A stretch of 64,000 nt of DNA from JAPOXR01 sp964291445 (GCA_964291445.2 OZ219864.1:248001-312000), one strand, 5' to 3'; shown: positions 52,307 to 62,078, numbered from the stretch's first letter. Made by a program: numbers and translations. Notes: generated by a model not told the origin, from the letters alone.

Positions 52307-54109
52307 TCAGGTGCCAGGACCGGGAGAATTCCGGCGGGAATTGTGCTCGTCACTGCTGTCGGCCTTCAGCATCTCGACCATCTTGTCGCGCATGACGAAT
52401 TTCTGCGGCTTGCCGGTGACCGTCATTGGCAATTCGTCAACAATCCGGACATGCCGGGGTATCTTGAAATGCGCCATTCTGCCTTCCAGTGATGCACGCA
52501 CTTCATTTTCTGCCAGATCCATGTCCGGCCTGGCAACCACCCAGGCACAGACCTCTTCACCCAGCCTCTCGTCAGGAATGCCGAAGACCTGTGCATTGCC
52601 GATCTTGGGGTGGCGGATCAGCTGTTCCTCGATTTCACGGGGATAGATGTTTTCACCGCCACGGATGATCATGTCCTTGACGCGGCCGACAATCGAACAG
52701 AAGCCCTCCTCGTCCAGCACGGCAAGGTCGCCGGTCTGCATCCAGCCATCCACGATGCTCTCGGCAGTTTTGACGTCGTCCCCCCAATAGCCCTTCATGA
52801 CCGAATAGCCGCGAGTGCAAAGCTCTCCCCGGGTGCCGACCGGCACGATTCGACCGTCGTCACCGGTGATCTTGACTTCAAGATGCGGGTGGGCGCGGCC
52901 CACGGTTTCGCAACGTTGTCCGACTGGATCATCAACATGGCTCTGGAAGGAAACCGGCGAGGTTTCCGTCATGCCGTATGCGATCGTCACTTCACGCATG
53001 TTCATGTCGTCGATCACCCGCCGCATCACGTCGACCGGGCAGGTGGCGCCGGCCATGATTCCTGTGCGCATGGTCGACAGGTCACGCCGGTTCTGCTGCA
53101 ACTCCTCCAGCATGGCCATGAACATTGTCGGCACGCCGTAGACCGCCGTGCACCGCTCCTTCGCCATCGCGTCAAGCGTTTGCGCCGCATCAAATCCTTC
53201 ACCAGGGAATACCGCGGCGCTTCCCTTGCTCACGGCACCCAGGACACCCATGACCATGCCGAAACAGTGGTAGAGCGGCACCGGAAGAGCCAAGCGGTCG
53301 GTTTCGGCCAGGTTGATGCGCCCGGTCACGAACCGTGCATTGTTGACAATATTGTAGTGTGACAGGGTAGCCCCCTTCGGTTTTCCGGTCGTCCCCGAGG
53401 TGAACTGGATGTTGATCGCGTCATCCGGGTTGAGGGTGCTGTCGATCGCCGGCAGCCGGAGTTTCTGTGCCGGGCCTCCAAGCCGGCGCAGCGCCTCGAA
53501 GGCAAAGGCCCCCGCTCCGGGATCGCGGTCCATGATGATGACGCTGTGCAAATGCGGAAGCCTGGCCGCCCGCAGCCGTCCCGGCTCGCATGAGTCGAGT
53601 TCGGGTGCGAGTTCCCGGATCATTCCGGCATAATCGGATGTCCTGAATGACCTGGCGGCAACGAGGGCCCGGCATTGAACCTTGTTCAATGCATATTCGA
53701 GTTCGCCCGGACGGTACGCCGGGTTGATATTCACCAGCACCTGGCCGACACGCGCCGTTGCAAACTGCGTCAGGACCCATTCGACCCGGTTCGGCGACCA
53801 GATGCCCACCCGGTCTCCCTTGTCCAGGCCTAGTGCCAGCAGGCCGGATGCCAGGTCATCGACCGCCTGGGCGAGATCGTAATAGCTCATCCTGACACCC
53901 TGCTCGTGGAACACGACGGCATCGCGGGAGCCGAATGCCGAGACGGCTTCACCCAGCAATTGCGGAATGGTGACATAGGCCAGCGGCGGATGAGTCGGCC
54001 CCCGGACGTAGGACTGCCCATCTGGCGGGGTTGTCGCTTCCGTCGGCGTTGCCGTCAGGCGGCCCAGGCTGGACAGCCTGTCGGCAAGGCTTTCATTCAG
54101 GATTGACAT
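52307..54109 (-). CDS. Acyl-CoA synthetase (AMP-forming)
   Basis: This 600-residue ANL-superfamily enzyme has the P-loop IQFTSGTTGKPKGATLSHYN, the A5 motif YGMTETSP, A7 GWMQTGDLAVLDEEGF and C-terminal hinge GRVKDMIIRGGENIYPREIEE, with the catalytic lysine in VTGKPQKF. It resembles medium/broad-range fatty acyl-CoA synthetases. It starts 12 bases after the amidase fusion gene and is the last gene of the amide operon. This suggests that it activates the carboxylic acid freed by the amidase. The substrate is inference. Confidence 0.9.
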   Translation of the reverse strand: MSILNESLADRLSSLGRLTATPTEATTPPDGQSYVRGPTHPPLAYVTIPQLLGEAVSAFGSRDAVVFHEQGVRMSYYDLAQAVDDLASGLLALGLDKGDRVGIWSPNRVEWVLTQFATARVGQVLVNINPAYRPGELEYALNKVQCRALVAARSFRTSDYAGMIRELAPELDSCEPGRLRAARLPHLHSVIIMDRDPGAGAFAFEALRRLGGPAQKLRLPAIDSTLNPDDAINIQFTSGTTGKPKGATLSHYNIVNNARFVTGRINLAETDRLALPVPLYHCFGMVMGVLGAVSKGSAAVFPGEGFDAAQTLDAMAKERCTAVYGVPTMFMAMLEELQQNRRDLSTMRTGIMAGATCPVDVMRRVIDDMNMREVTIAYGMTETSPVSFQSHVDDPVGQRCETVGRAHPHLEVKITGDDGRIVPVGTRGELCTRGYSVMKGYWGDDVKTAESIVDGWMQTGDLAVLDEEGFCSIVGRVKDMIIRGGENIYPREIEEQLIRHPKIGNAQVFGIPDERLGEEVCAWVVARPDMDLAENEVRASLEGRMAHFKIPRHVRIVDELPMTVTGKPQKFVMRDKMVEMLKADSSDEHNSRRNSPGPGT

Positions 54110-54121
54110 GGCGGCAGTCCA

Positions 54122-56479
54122 TCACATCACTCGCCAGTCACCGCCCTGCTCGAAGGCATGTGCGGCCTGGTAGATTTTCAGTTCGCCATATCTGGCTCCA
54201 ACCAGCATCATGCCGATGGGCAGCCCCTCGCTGAGGCCGCATGGCACGTTCATGGCCGGCAATCCGCAATTGAACGGTGCGGTATTTCCGATCATCTCGA
54301 AGGCCCGCTGGATGTAGAGGCCGGTGGGACAGTCGGCTGGCGGAATGGGTTGCGGTTTCATCGGTACGGTCGGCATCAGCAACAAATCGTGCTGCTCCAG
54401 GACTTCCGAATAGCCCAGCTTCACCTTTCGCATCAGGTTTTGTGCCTTGCCGTAGAAACGGCCGCGGTACTGTTCCTGGAAGAACTCGCCGAGGAACATG
54501 CAGATCTTCAGCGAAGGGCTGAGTTCGTCGGCCCTGTTGCGCCATTGGGCCATGTGGTCCATCATTGACGGCAGGAAGAGGCCGCCGTGATTGGTGCCGC
54601 CGCTGTTTCCCCGCATCATCTGGTCCTGCAGGCCCTCGACGGCGATCGCGGTCCAGCAATCGACGGCGAGGTGATGCTCGGGAATGGAAATCTCCTCGAC
54701 GCGTGCGCCAAGGTCCCGAAAGCGGTCGGCGGCGGCACGCACTTTCCGATCGACATCCTCCTCGCTTTCGGGACGGTCGAATCCTTCCTTCAGAACCGCG
54801 ATCCGCAACCCCTGCGCGCCTCGCCCCAGGGCTTCCGTGTAATGACAAATTCGTGGGCAATTCTGGCGCGAATCGAGGCCGTCCTCGCCGGCAAGGATTT
54901 CGAGCAGCAACGCATTGTCGGCAACGTTGTTCGTCACCGGTCCGACATGGTCGATCGTCCGCTCGATCGGCATGATGCCGGTATAGGGGACGAGCCCGTG
55001 CGAGGGCTTCATGCCGTAGACGCCGCAATTGGATGACGGAATGCGAATGGAGCCGCCCTGGTCGCCGGCGATGGCCATCTCCACCTCCCCTGCAGCCACG
55101 AGAGCAGCTGATCCGCCGGATGATCCGCCGGCCATGAACCCGTGCTTCCAGGGATTGTGAATCGGGCCCTTGGCCCCGGTATGCGATCCGCCCGACAAGC
55201 AGAAATTCTCGCAATGCGCCTTGCCGGCAATGGTGACACCGGCATCCAGCATCCGGGTGACGATCGTGGCATCGATCTCGGGCGTGTAGCCCTCCATGAC
55301 CGCCGAGCCATTCATCATGGGCACGCCGGCCAGGCAGACCGTGTCCTTGAGCGCCACCCTCTTTCCCCGCAACGGACCGTCCGGTGCGCCGCGGATTTCG
55401 GTTTTCACATACCAGGCATTGAGCGGATTTTCGGCAAGGTCCGGAAAGTGGCCCGGTGAACGGGGATAGCGCACCCGTGGAAGATTGTCGGGCGTGGCGT
55501 CCAGGCGGTCATAGGACTGGATATACGGCTCCATGATTTCACAATACTCGCGCAATTCCTCGTCTGTCAGGCTCATGCCGAACCGGCTGGCCATGTCGTG
55601 CAACTGCGAAATTGTCGGGCGTTTTACAGTCATGTTGGTCACCACATTTGAAACAGACGGAGGCCTGGCCTGGGGCCTGGATTGTGCCGACGCGCCGTTC
55701 GGCGGCGGCTGGCCGCCTTGCCGCTGCGAGCGAACGGTCCCGAAACCGAGAAACTGATCGACCCTGGCCCGGTCACGCAATTCGGACCGGAGCAACTCGC
55801 CGGTGATCTTGCCGCGCTCGAGCACGAGAACCCGGTCCGACAGATCGGAGATGAAATCGAAATTCTGTTCAACCAGCAGGATGGCCAGGCCACGATCCTT
55901 TCGGAGCCGGGCAAGTGTCGTCGTCATTGATTCGATGATCGAGGGTTGAATGCCTTCGGTCGGCTCGTCGAGGAGCAGAAAATCCGGCTCGCCCATGAGG
56001 CACCGCGCCAGGGCAAGCAATTGCTGTTCACCGCCTGACAACGCCCCGCCTTCCCGCGCCAGCAGCCCTCGCAGGCGCGGGAAATCCGCCAGCACGGTTT
56101 CCATGACGTCATCCTCGGGGGCGTCCGAATGCTCGTGCCAGGCAAAGCGCAGATTGTCGCGCACCGACAGTCGCGGGAAGATGCCCCTCCCCTGTGGAAC
56201 ATAGCCCATCCCGAGCCCGGCGCGCGCGTGCGGCGCCATGCCGGTGATGTCGGTCGAGTGAAACCTGACCGTGCCGGAACTGGCGGGCAAGAACCCCATG
56301 ATCGTCCGCAAGAGCGTGGTCTTGCCCATGCCGTTATGGCCGAGAATCCCGACCACTTCGTTCTCGGCGACGCCGAGATCGATTCCACGGAGGATCGGCA
56401 CCTTGCCGTATCCGCCCGAGAGTCCCACGACCTCCAGCGCACCCGCCGCCTCGCCGCTCAACTCAGCCCTGCTTTCCAA
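54122..56479 (-). CDS. Fusion of LivF/UrtE-type ABC ATPase and amidase-signature hydrolase
   Basis: One uninterrupted 785-residue frame holds two proteins. Residues 15-245 are an ABC ATPase of the high-affinity branched-chain/urea group: Walker A GHNGMGKT at 47-54, signature LSGGE at 147-151, Walker B LLLDEP near 168-173. A proline/serine/glutamine-rich linker spans about 246-282. Residues 283-785 are an amidase-signature enzyme with catalytic Lys378, cis-Ser in the GGSSGGS loop at 451-457 and nucleophile Ser477 in GDQGGS. An internal ATG at 55633 (MTVKRPT) could start a separate amidase, but no clear ribosome-binding site precedes it. It overlaps urtD by 17 bases. The protein would couple import energy to hydrolysis of the imported amide at the membrane. 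Confidence 0.85.
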   Translation of the reverse strand: MESRAELSGEAAGALEVVGLSGGYGKVPILRGIDLGVAENEVVGILGHNGMGKTTLLRTIMGFLPASSGTVRFHSTDITGMAPHARAGLGMGYVPQGRGIFPRLSVRDNLRFAWHEHSDAPEDDVMETVLADFPRLRGLLAREGGALSGGEQQLLALARCLMGEPDFLLLDEPTEGIQPSIIESMTTTLARLRKDRGLAILLVEQNFDFISDLSDRVLVLERGKITGELLRSELRDRARVDQFLGFGTVRSQRQGGQPPPNGASAQSRPQARPPSVSNVVTNMTVKRPTISQLHDMASRFGMSLTDEELREYCEIMEPYIQSYDRLDATPDNLPRVRYPRSPGHFPDLAENPLNAWYVKTEIRGAPDGPLRGKRVALKDTVCLAGVPMMNGSAVMEGYTPEIDATIVTRMLDAGVTIAGKAHCENFCLSGGSHTGAKGPIHNPWKHGFMAGGSSGGSAALVAAGEVEMAIAGDQGGSIRIPSSNCGVYGMKPSHGLVPYTGIMPIERTIDHVGPVTNNVADNALLLEILAGEDGLDSRQNCPRICHYTEALGRGAQGLRIAVLKEGFDRPESEEDVDRKVRAAADRFRDLGARVEEISIPEHHLAVDCWTAIAVEGLQDQMMRGNSGGTNHGGLFLPSMMDHMAQWRNRADELSPSLKICMFLGEFFQEQYRGRFYGKAQNLMRKVKLGYSEVLEQHDLLLMPTVPMKPQPIPPADCPTGLYIQRAFEMIGNTAPFNCGLPAMNVPCGLSEGLPIGMMLVGARYGELKIYQAAHAFEQGGDWRVM

Positions 56480-57182
56480 GATACACGTTCCGCACTGTCG
56501 GATCGGACATCACGCGGTCAAGACGGTCCTCCATCAGCACTTCCCCCTGGTGGAACACGGTCACCGTCTCGGCAATCGAACGAATGAACTGCATGTCGTG
56601 TTCGACGATGATGATCGCCGCCGACTCGTTGAGCCGGCGAATGATGTCTGTCATTCCGGCGACATCATCGGCGTCCATCCCGGCGGTGGGCTCATCCAGC
56701 AGGACGAGCCAGGGATCGCCGGCGGCAACCAGTCCGAGTTCAACCTGTTGCCTCTGACCGTGTGCCAGCTTCCCCAGATTGTCCCGTGCAATCTCGTTCA
56801 GGGCCAGGCGTCTGATGATATCCTGCGTCTTCCGGCCGGCTTCCCGCGGCACATGATAACGGCGGGCGGCGAGCCAGATGTTTTCGGATACGCTCAGGCT
56901 GTCCATGACACTGGGTGTCTGGGTCTTGATTCCGACACCAAGGGATGCAATCCGGTGTGGCAGCCAGTGGGTGGTTTCAATGCCCCGCATATGGACCTCG
57001 CCTGCCGTCGGCCGCAGCAGCCCGGTCACGCATTTGAAGAATGTCGACTTGCCGGCCCCGTTCGGTCCGATCAGGCAGCGCAGCTCACCGGCGCGCAGCT
57101 TGAAATCGACATTGTTCGCGGCCACGACACCACCAAAGCGCATTGTGAGCCCATGGGTTTCGAGGACGGTTTCAGCCATCAC
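56463..57182 (-). CDS. urtD: ABC importer ATPase, LivG/UrtD type
   Basis: This 239-residue ATPase has Walker A (GPNGAGKST), the signature LAHGQRQQVELGL, Walker B (LVLLDEPTAGM) and the H-loop IVEHDMQFI. The LxHGQ(R/K)Q signature variant is typical of the urea/short-chain amide branch. It pairs with the ATPase half of the fusion protein. The symbol reflects family branch; the transported compound may be an amide other than urea. Confidence 0.88.
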   Translation of the reverse strand: MMAETVLETHGLTMRFGGVVAANNVDFKLRAGELRCLIGPNGAGKSTFFKCVTGLLRPTAGEVHMRGIETTHWLPHRIASLGVGIKTQTPSVMDSLSVSENIWLAARRYHVPREAGRKTQDIIRRLALNEIARDNLGKLAHGQRQQVELGLVAAGDPWLVLLDEPTAGMDADDVAGMTDIIRRLNESAAIIIVEHDMQFIRSIAETVTVFHQGEVLMEDRLDRVMSDPTVRNVYLGKQG

Positions 57183-58212
57183 GATTCACCCGTCTGCGCA
57201 GCCGCCTTTGCTGGCGGACACGTCCCGGCGAGAGGTGACCGAAACCCGATTTCCACGATCGTTCGAGGAACGGGACGATTCCCCTTGGCAGAAACAGCAC
57301 GAAGAGCACCAGGATCAATCCGGTGATCAGCGTGTTGTCGATCATTGTCTGCTGCCCGAGAACGAACTTCAGGTATCCGAGCACCGCAGCGCCGAGGATC
57401 GGGCCCAGCCGGGTGCCCAGCCCGCCGACGATGCACCAGATGATGATCTCGGCCGACTGTCCGAGCGAGAACAGGCTGGGTGTGACGATCTCGCCCCAAT
57501 TCGCAAACAGGGCACCGGCCAGCCCGGCAATGGCCGCACCGAGGGCGAACATGATCGATTTGCGGGCCCGGACATCGTAGCCGAGAAGGGACATGCGGGT
57601 TTCGTTTTCCCGGATGCCAACCGCGATGCGACCGAAGCTTGATCGCAGGATCACCGAGACCAGCAGATAGACGAGACCGAGGAGAACCGCACAGAAATAG
57701 AAGAACGGCTCGCCCCAGACATAGACATCGGGAATGCCCGGCACATTCAGCGTCTGGAATCCCGGAATGCCGTTGAACCCGCCAAGGCGCGCCTTGCCGA
57801 TCGTGTATTGGGGCCCGGCGGTCGAATTCATGAACTTGAACAGGATCAGCGTGACGACCAGCGTGATGACGCTGAAATAAATGTCGGTCACGCGCCCATA
57901 GAACATCATCGCGCCGAGAATGATGGCAACGACGGCAGGGACCAGAACCGCCAGAATCATGGGAATGGTGCTCTCACCCATATTGATGGCGGCGACTGCG
58001 TAGGCGTACGCGCCGAGTCCGAAGAACGCCGCCTGACCGAAGCAGAGAATGCCTCCGAACCCCCAGATCAGGCCCAGGCTCAGGCCCAGCATGCCATAGA
58101 CGATCAGGACGGTGAGCGTGTAGGTGCCGATGAACAGCGGCATGACCCAAATCAGGAAGGCAGTGGCGATGAGGACCATGACAGCGTCTCTTGCCAGGCT
58201 GCCCTGCATCAC
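57172..58212 (-). CDS. urtC: ABC importer permease, LivM/UrtC type
   Basis: This 346-residue membrane protein has about nine hydrophobic segments. The family loop is YDVRARKSIMFALGAAIAGLAGALFANWGEIVTPS, with IWGFGGILCFGQAAFFGLGAYAYA near the N-terminus. It overlaps urtD by 11 bases and urtB by four bases. The C-terminal tail after the last membrane segment is rich in arginine. Confidence 0.88.
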   Translation of the reverse strand: MMQGSLARDAVMVLIATAFLIWVMPLFIGTYTLTVLIVYGMLGLSLGLIWGFGGILCFGQAAFFGLGAYAYAVAAINMGESTIPMILAVLVPAVVAIILGAMMFYGRVTDIYFSVITLVVTLILFKFMNSTAGPQYTIGKARLGGFNGIPGFQTLNVPGIPDVYVWGEPFFYFCAVLLGLVYLLVSVILRSSFGRIAVGIRENETRMSLLGYDVRARKSIMFALGAAIAGLAGALFANWGEIVTPSLFSLGQSAEIIIWCIVGGLGTRLGPILGAAVLGYLKFVLGQQTMIDNTLITGLILVLFVLFLPRGIVPFLERSWKSGFGHLSPGRVRQQRRLRRRVNRDG

Positions 58213-59081
58213 AGCTTGCCCTTGAAGAATCTGCCGGTGATGCCCTGCGGAAGCAGCCGCAACAGCACGACCGCGGCGACGAGCAGGGCAACCTCACCGA
58301 TCACCGGTGAAATGGCGAATGTGAAGACCTGGTTGACGGCGCCGAACACACCCGCACTGGTATACAGCCCGGCAATCAGCGAGGGCCCACCGGCGATCAC
58401 GGTGATGAACGCCTTGGCGATATAGGCACCGCCCGATGCAGGGACCAACCCGATCAGCGGTGCCAGCAACGCCCCGGCCAGGCCGGACAGTGCCGAGCCG
58501 CAGAAGAAGGTCGCCATGTAGATGCGCTCCGGGCTGTGGCCCAGTGCGGCTGCCATGTCTGCCCGTTGCATCGTGCCGCGGGCAATCAACCCGGCGCGAG
58601 TCGTCTTCAACACGGTGAACATCAAGGCAAGCAGCAGGGCGGCGATCACGATGATGAAGAAATTGTAGCCATTGACCTGGTAGCCGCCGATTGCGATTCC
58701 GGGTATCGGGGTTGAAATGCCGGTCGTCGTGTTCCCGAAGACCATCGTGACCAGACCGATAAGGAACAGGCTCAGGCCCCAGGTTGCCAGCATCGTGTCC
58801 ACGAGCCTTCCATAGAGATGGCGGATGACCAGCCTTTCCACGACCAGTCCGATCAGGCCGACGATGGCAGGCGCGATCACGAGCATGGCGAAGAATATGT
58901 TGGCGCCAAGATTCACTGCCGTAATCGTCGCGTAGCCGCCCAGCATCATGAACTCGCCATGCGCGAGGTTGATGACCTTCATCATGCCGAAAACCACGGC
59001 CAGGCCGGCGCTGATGAGTATCAGGGACGAGATGGCGTAGAGAATTTCGACAATGATGACTGCGGACAGGTCCATGGACAC
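58209..59081 (-). CDS. urtB: ABC importer permease, LivH/UrtB type
   Basis: This 290-residue membrane protein has about eight hydrophobic segments, with FGMMKVINLAHGEFMMLGGYATI near the N-terminus and MQRADMAAALGHSPERIYMATFFCGSALSGLAGALLAPLIGL as the coupling loop. It forms the heterodimeric channel with the UrtC-type permease. The urtA-type gene ends 77 bases upstream. Confidence 0.88.
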   Translation of the reverse strand: MSMDLSAVIIVEILYAISSLILISAGLAVVFGMMKVINLAHGEFMMLGGYATITAVNLGANIFFAMLVIAPAIVGLIGLVVERLVIRHLYGRLVDTMLATWGLSLFLIGLVTMVFGNTTTGISTPIPGIAIGGYQVNGYNFFIIVIAALLLALMFTVLKTTRAGLIARGTMQRADMAAALGHSPERIYMATFFCGSALSGLAGALLAPLIGLVPASGGAYIAKAFITVIAGGPSLIAGLYTSAGVFGAVNQVFTFAISPVIGEVALLVAAVVLLRLLPQGITGRFFKGKL

Positions 59082-59158
59082 GGAACTCGTTGAGATCGGG
59101 GTGATGTCCTGCGCGGCGCGGGGCGAACCCTGCCGCCCCGCGCCGAACCGGGGAGGAA

Positions 59159-60385
59159 TCAGATCTCGATTTCGTACTGCGTGTTGTCGTCGGGATTGGC
59201 TTCCAGATCACACACGGCCTGGGTGTCGATGGGCTGCCGCTGCGGCAATGTCTCGACCACACGCATGCCCTGGTTCTCGATTTCCATGATGTGAACGTCG
59301 AGAACGGCATGATGTGTCTTCGAATCCACTGTCACCGTGCCGGCCGGACCATCGATGGAAATGCCCGTCTCCAGGGCCGAAATCACCGCCTCGCGGTCAA
59401 GTGAACCGGCCTGGCGGACACCTTCGGCCCAGGTCAGCACACCCTGGTAGTTTGAAACGGCAATCTCGTGGATCAGGCTGCTGTCGCCATAAGCGGCCGA
59501 CCACTTCTCCTTGAACGCGTTGTTTGCCGGCGTGTCGAGTTCCTGGCTGTAATTGTAGGCCACCATGATCCCGTTGCCTTCCTCGGGAGTCAGCACCTTG
59601 TGTTCGTTGCCGACCCCCATCGTCGTCGATGCCAGCGGAATCCGGTCATTCATGCCTGCGGCCGCCCATTGGCGGAAGAAGGAAAGATGGGCGCCGCCGA
59701 CGAGGGGGGCGATGACCAAATCCGGGCTGGCCGACTGGATCTTGGCGATCGTCGAGCCGAAATCGGCGACATCCAGTGGGAAGAAATCGACACTGACGGT
59801 TTCACCGCCATTGTCGGCCACGAATTTCTGGATCCAGCGCGCCGTGTTCTGGCCATAATTGTAATCGGCAGCGAGAATGTAGACCTTGCTGCCTGATTTA
59901 CCCATGGCGTACGGGACCAAGGCCTCGACCTGCTGGGCCGGCGTGACGCCGTTGATGAAGATATTCCGGTCACAGACGCCGCCCTCGTAGAGCACGTTGT
60001 AGAAATAGAGTGTCCCCGATTTGCGCATGGTTTGACGGATGGCCTCGCGTGAGGCGGAAAGAATGCCTCCATGCACCACGTCAACCTTGTCCTCGCGTGT
60101 CAGTTGCTGGCCATACTGGGAGTAGAGCGCCATGTCCGACTGGGTGTCGTAGGCGACAATCTCGATCTGTCTGCCGAGAAGACCGCCAGCAGCGTTGATC
60201 TCGCTCACGGCAAGGCGCATGGCCAGGTCCATCGGCTTGCCATAGGCATCGAATATGCCGGACGTATCCAGGATCGAGCCAAGCCTGATCGTGTCGGCGG
60301 ACAGTGCCGCCCGGGGCAGTGCCACCACGCTCGTGAGCGTTGTCGCACCGGCCAGAAAGTCGCGTCGGTCGAGTTGCATGTTCAT
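59159..60385 (-). CDS. urtA: Amide/urea-type solute-binding protein (Tat leader)
   Basis: This 408-residue periplasmic protein has a twin-arginine leader (LDRRDFLAGATTLTSVVALPRAALS) followed by an AmiC/UrtA-like type 1 binding fold. It includes RLGSILDTSGIFDAYGKPMDLAM, EIVAYDTQSDMALYSQYGQQL, and VYILAADYNYGQNTARWIQKFV. It resembles short-chain amide and urea binders more than leucine binders. Start MNMQLDRRDF (60385) places the leader first. It begins seven bases after the flotillin-like gene stop, so the two are co-transcribed. Confidence 0.87.
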   Translation of the reverse strand: MNMQLDRRDFLAGATTLTSVVALPRAALSADTIRLGSILDTSGIFDAYGKPMDLAMRLAVSEINAAGGLLGRQIEIVAYDTQSDMALYSQYGQQLTREDKVDVVHGGILSASREAIRQTMRKSGTLYFYNVLYEGGVCDRNIFINGVTPAQQVEALVPYAMGKSGSKVYILAADYNYGQNTARWIQKFVADNGGETVSVDFFPLDVADFGSTIAKIQSASPDLVIAPLVGGAHLSFFRQWAAAGMNDRIPLASTTMGVGNEHKVLTPEEGNGIMVAYNYSQELDTPANNAFKEKWSAAYGDSSLIHEIAVSNYQGVLTWAEGVRQAGSLDREAVISALETGISIDGPAGTVTVDSKTHHAVLDVHIMEIENQGMRVVETLPQRQPIDTQAVCDLEANPDDNTQYEIEI

Positions 60386-60392
60386 TTCTCCT

Positions 60393-62078
60393 CTAATTTG
60401 GTTTGTCTGGTGCTTCTGACGGCTTTCCCGGTGATCGACCGGGGTTTGGTTTTTCCTTGATCCGGTTGGCATAGTCGGCGGTTCGTCCGGCAAGGTTGGA
60501 GTCGAAATCGACGCCGATTTCCTCGCCCATCTGCTTCATCGCCGGCAACCGGACAGCCATTCCGAGGATCTGGTCCATCGCGGCTCCGAAGGCGCCGTCC
60601 ACGCCTTCGCCGCCGCCGCCGCTACTGCCCGCTCCGGAGATCTGGTTGATCCTGATGGAGTCGATCTTTTCGACCGGCTTCATCATCTGGGTCATGATTT
60701 CCGGAAGGCGATCCAGCTTGCGCTCCTCGAGTCGCATGCGGATCACCGCTTCGCTGAGCGTGTTTTCGGCCTGGTTCATGGCAGATCGTCCGTCGGCCTC
60801 GGCTTCCATCCGGATCCGCTCCGCCTCGCCCGCCTCGGTTATCACGGAAGCGTCAGCCCGGCTCCTCTCGAGAAGTGTCTGGACGTCGTGCTTGACCCTG
60901 GCCCCCTCGATCTCAAGCTCGCTTTCCTGCCTCAGGCGTGCGATCTCACTTTCGCGTTCAGCAATTGCACGCTCCTTCTGTGCCTGCACGCTTTCTGCCG
61001 CCAGAATGACCTTGGCACGAGATTTTTCCTCCTCGACACTGGCTTGCGCTGCTTCCGCACGTTTCATGGCCAGGCGGATTTCGTTTGCGACCTTCTTCTC
61101 CTCGAGCGCCAGGATTGCCGCCATTTCGGCAGTCCGCAGGATTTCGTCACTCTCGACCTGGCTTGACTTGACCCGGTTTTCCTTGTCGATCCGTGCGGTT
61201 TCGCTGGCAAGTTCCGCCGCATTGCGCGCCTGTTCCTCGCGTGACTTTGCATCTGCATGCAGCTTGGCCAGGTATTCCTGCTGGTCGATTTCCGCCTCGC
61301 GTTCTTCACGCTGCAGTTCGAGTTGACGCCGGTGCTGTGCCAAATTGCTTTCGCGAACCGCGACCTCGGCCTCGGTTTCAATGCGCACGCGTTCCTTGCG
61401 CTGGTCCGCCACCAGTTCGGCCAGGCGCCGCATGCCCCTCGCATTGAATGCGTTGCTTTCGTTCCACTGGCCCAGATCGCTTTGGTCGACGGCGATCAGG
61501 GAAGCCGAGACCAGCGTCAGCCCCAGCTTCGATGCCTGGACTTCGATTGCGCCGGCCACTTCATCCGAAAAGCCGGAACGATCCAGATGGATTTCCTCCA
61601 GCGTCCGCGCCGCCGCCGCCCGCTGGATGGCATCGACAAGCAAACCTGCAAACACGTCCTTGACGGATTCCCCATGCCGGGCAATCCGGGAGCCGAGCGC
61701 CTGCGCAGCAGTTGCAATTGCCTCTGATGTCGGCGCCACGCGAAGCTCGAACTCAAACCGGATATCGGCCCGCATCTGGTCACGCGTAAGCGCTGCATCC
61801 TGACCTTCCCGGCTGATACCGAATGTCTGCGCTCCCATTGAGACTTTCTGCACCCTGTGCAGCATGGGCAGCGACAGGCAGCCGCCATCAGTGACGACGC
61901 GGCATCCGCCAAAGCCGGTCCGGACCAATGCCGTGTCCAACGCGGCCTTCGCATAATAGCGGTGAAGAAACCAAATCGTGGCCAGCACCATCAGTGCGGT
62001 CAGCGCCAGCAGAATGACCAGGAACAAGCTCCGACTCCCCGTTTGCGCAATCTCCAGGCTCATGGCCCGCATATTCAT
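60393..62078 (-). CDS. Flotillin-like membrane protein (SPFH domain)
   Basis: This 561-residue protein has a single N-terminal membrane segment (LFLVILLALTALMVLATIWFL). An SPFH/Band-7-like domain follows (VRTGFGGCRVVTDGGCLSLPMLHRVQKVSM, then FEFELRVAPTSEAIATAAQALG). Next is a long charged coiled coil from about residue 225 to 455, rich in Glu, Ala, Arg and Lys. A Gly/Ser-rich stretch (SGAGSSGGGGEG) and a proline-rich tail finish it. It probably forms oligomeric membrane scaffolds. It is the first gene of the amide operon, directly before the binding-protein gene, which suggests a role in organising the transporter or a membrane stress response to its substrate. ATGs at 62072 and 62063 are alternatives. 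Confidence 0.85.
   Translation of the reverse strand: MNMRAMSLEIAQTGSRSLFLVILLALTALMVLATIWFLHRYYAKAALDTALVRTGFGGCRVVTDGGCLSLPMLHRVQKVSMGAQTFGISREGQDAALTRDQMRADIRFEFELRVAPTSEAIATAAQALGSRIARHGESVKDVFAGLLVDAIQRAAAARTLEEIHLDRSGFSDEVAGAIEVQASKLGLTLVSASLIAVDQSDLGQWNESNAFNARGMRRLAELVADQRKERVRIETEAEVAVRESNLAQHRRQLELQREEREAEIDQQEYLAKLHADAKSREEQARNAAELASETARIDKENRVKSSQVESDEILRTAEMAAILALEEKKVANEIRLAMKRAEAAQASVEEEKSRAKVILAAESVQAQKERAIAERESEIARLRQESELEIEGARVKHDVQTLLERSRADASVITEAGEAERIRMEAEADGRSAMNQAENTLSEAVIRMRLEERKLDRLPEIMTQMMKPVEKIDSIRINQISGAGSSGGGGEGVDGAFGAAMDQILGMAVRLPAMKQMGEEIGVDFDSNLAGRTADYANRIKEKPNPGRSPGKPSEAPDKPN

Noticed and set aside
55625..55640. Separate amidase gene starting at the internal ATG
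   Set aside because: There is no clear ribosome-binding site and the frame is continuous from the ATPase, so a fusion is the simpler reading; kept as an alternative in the annotation.
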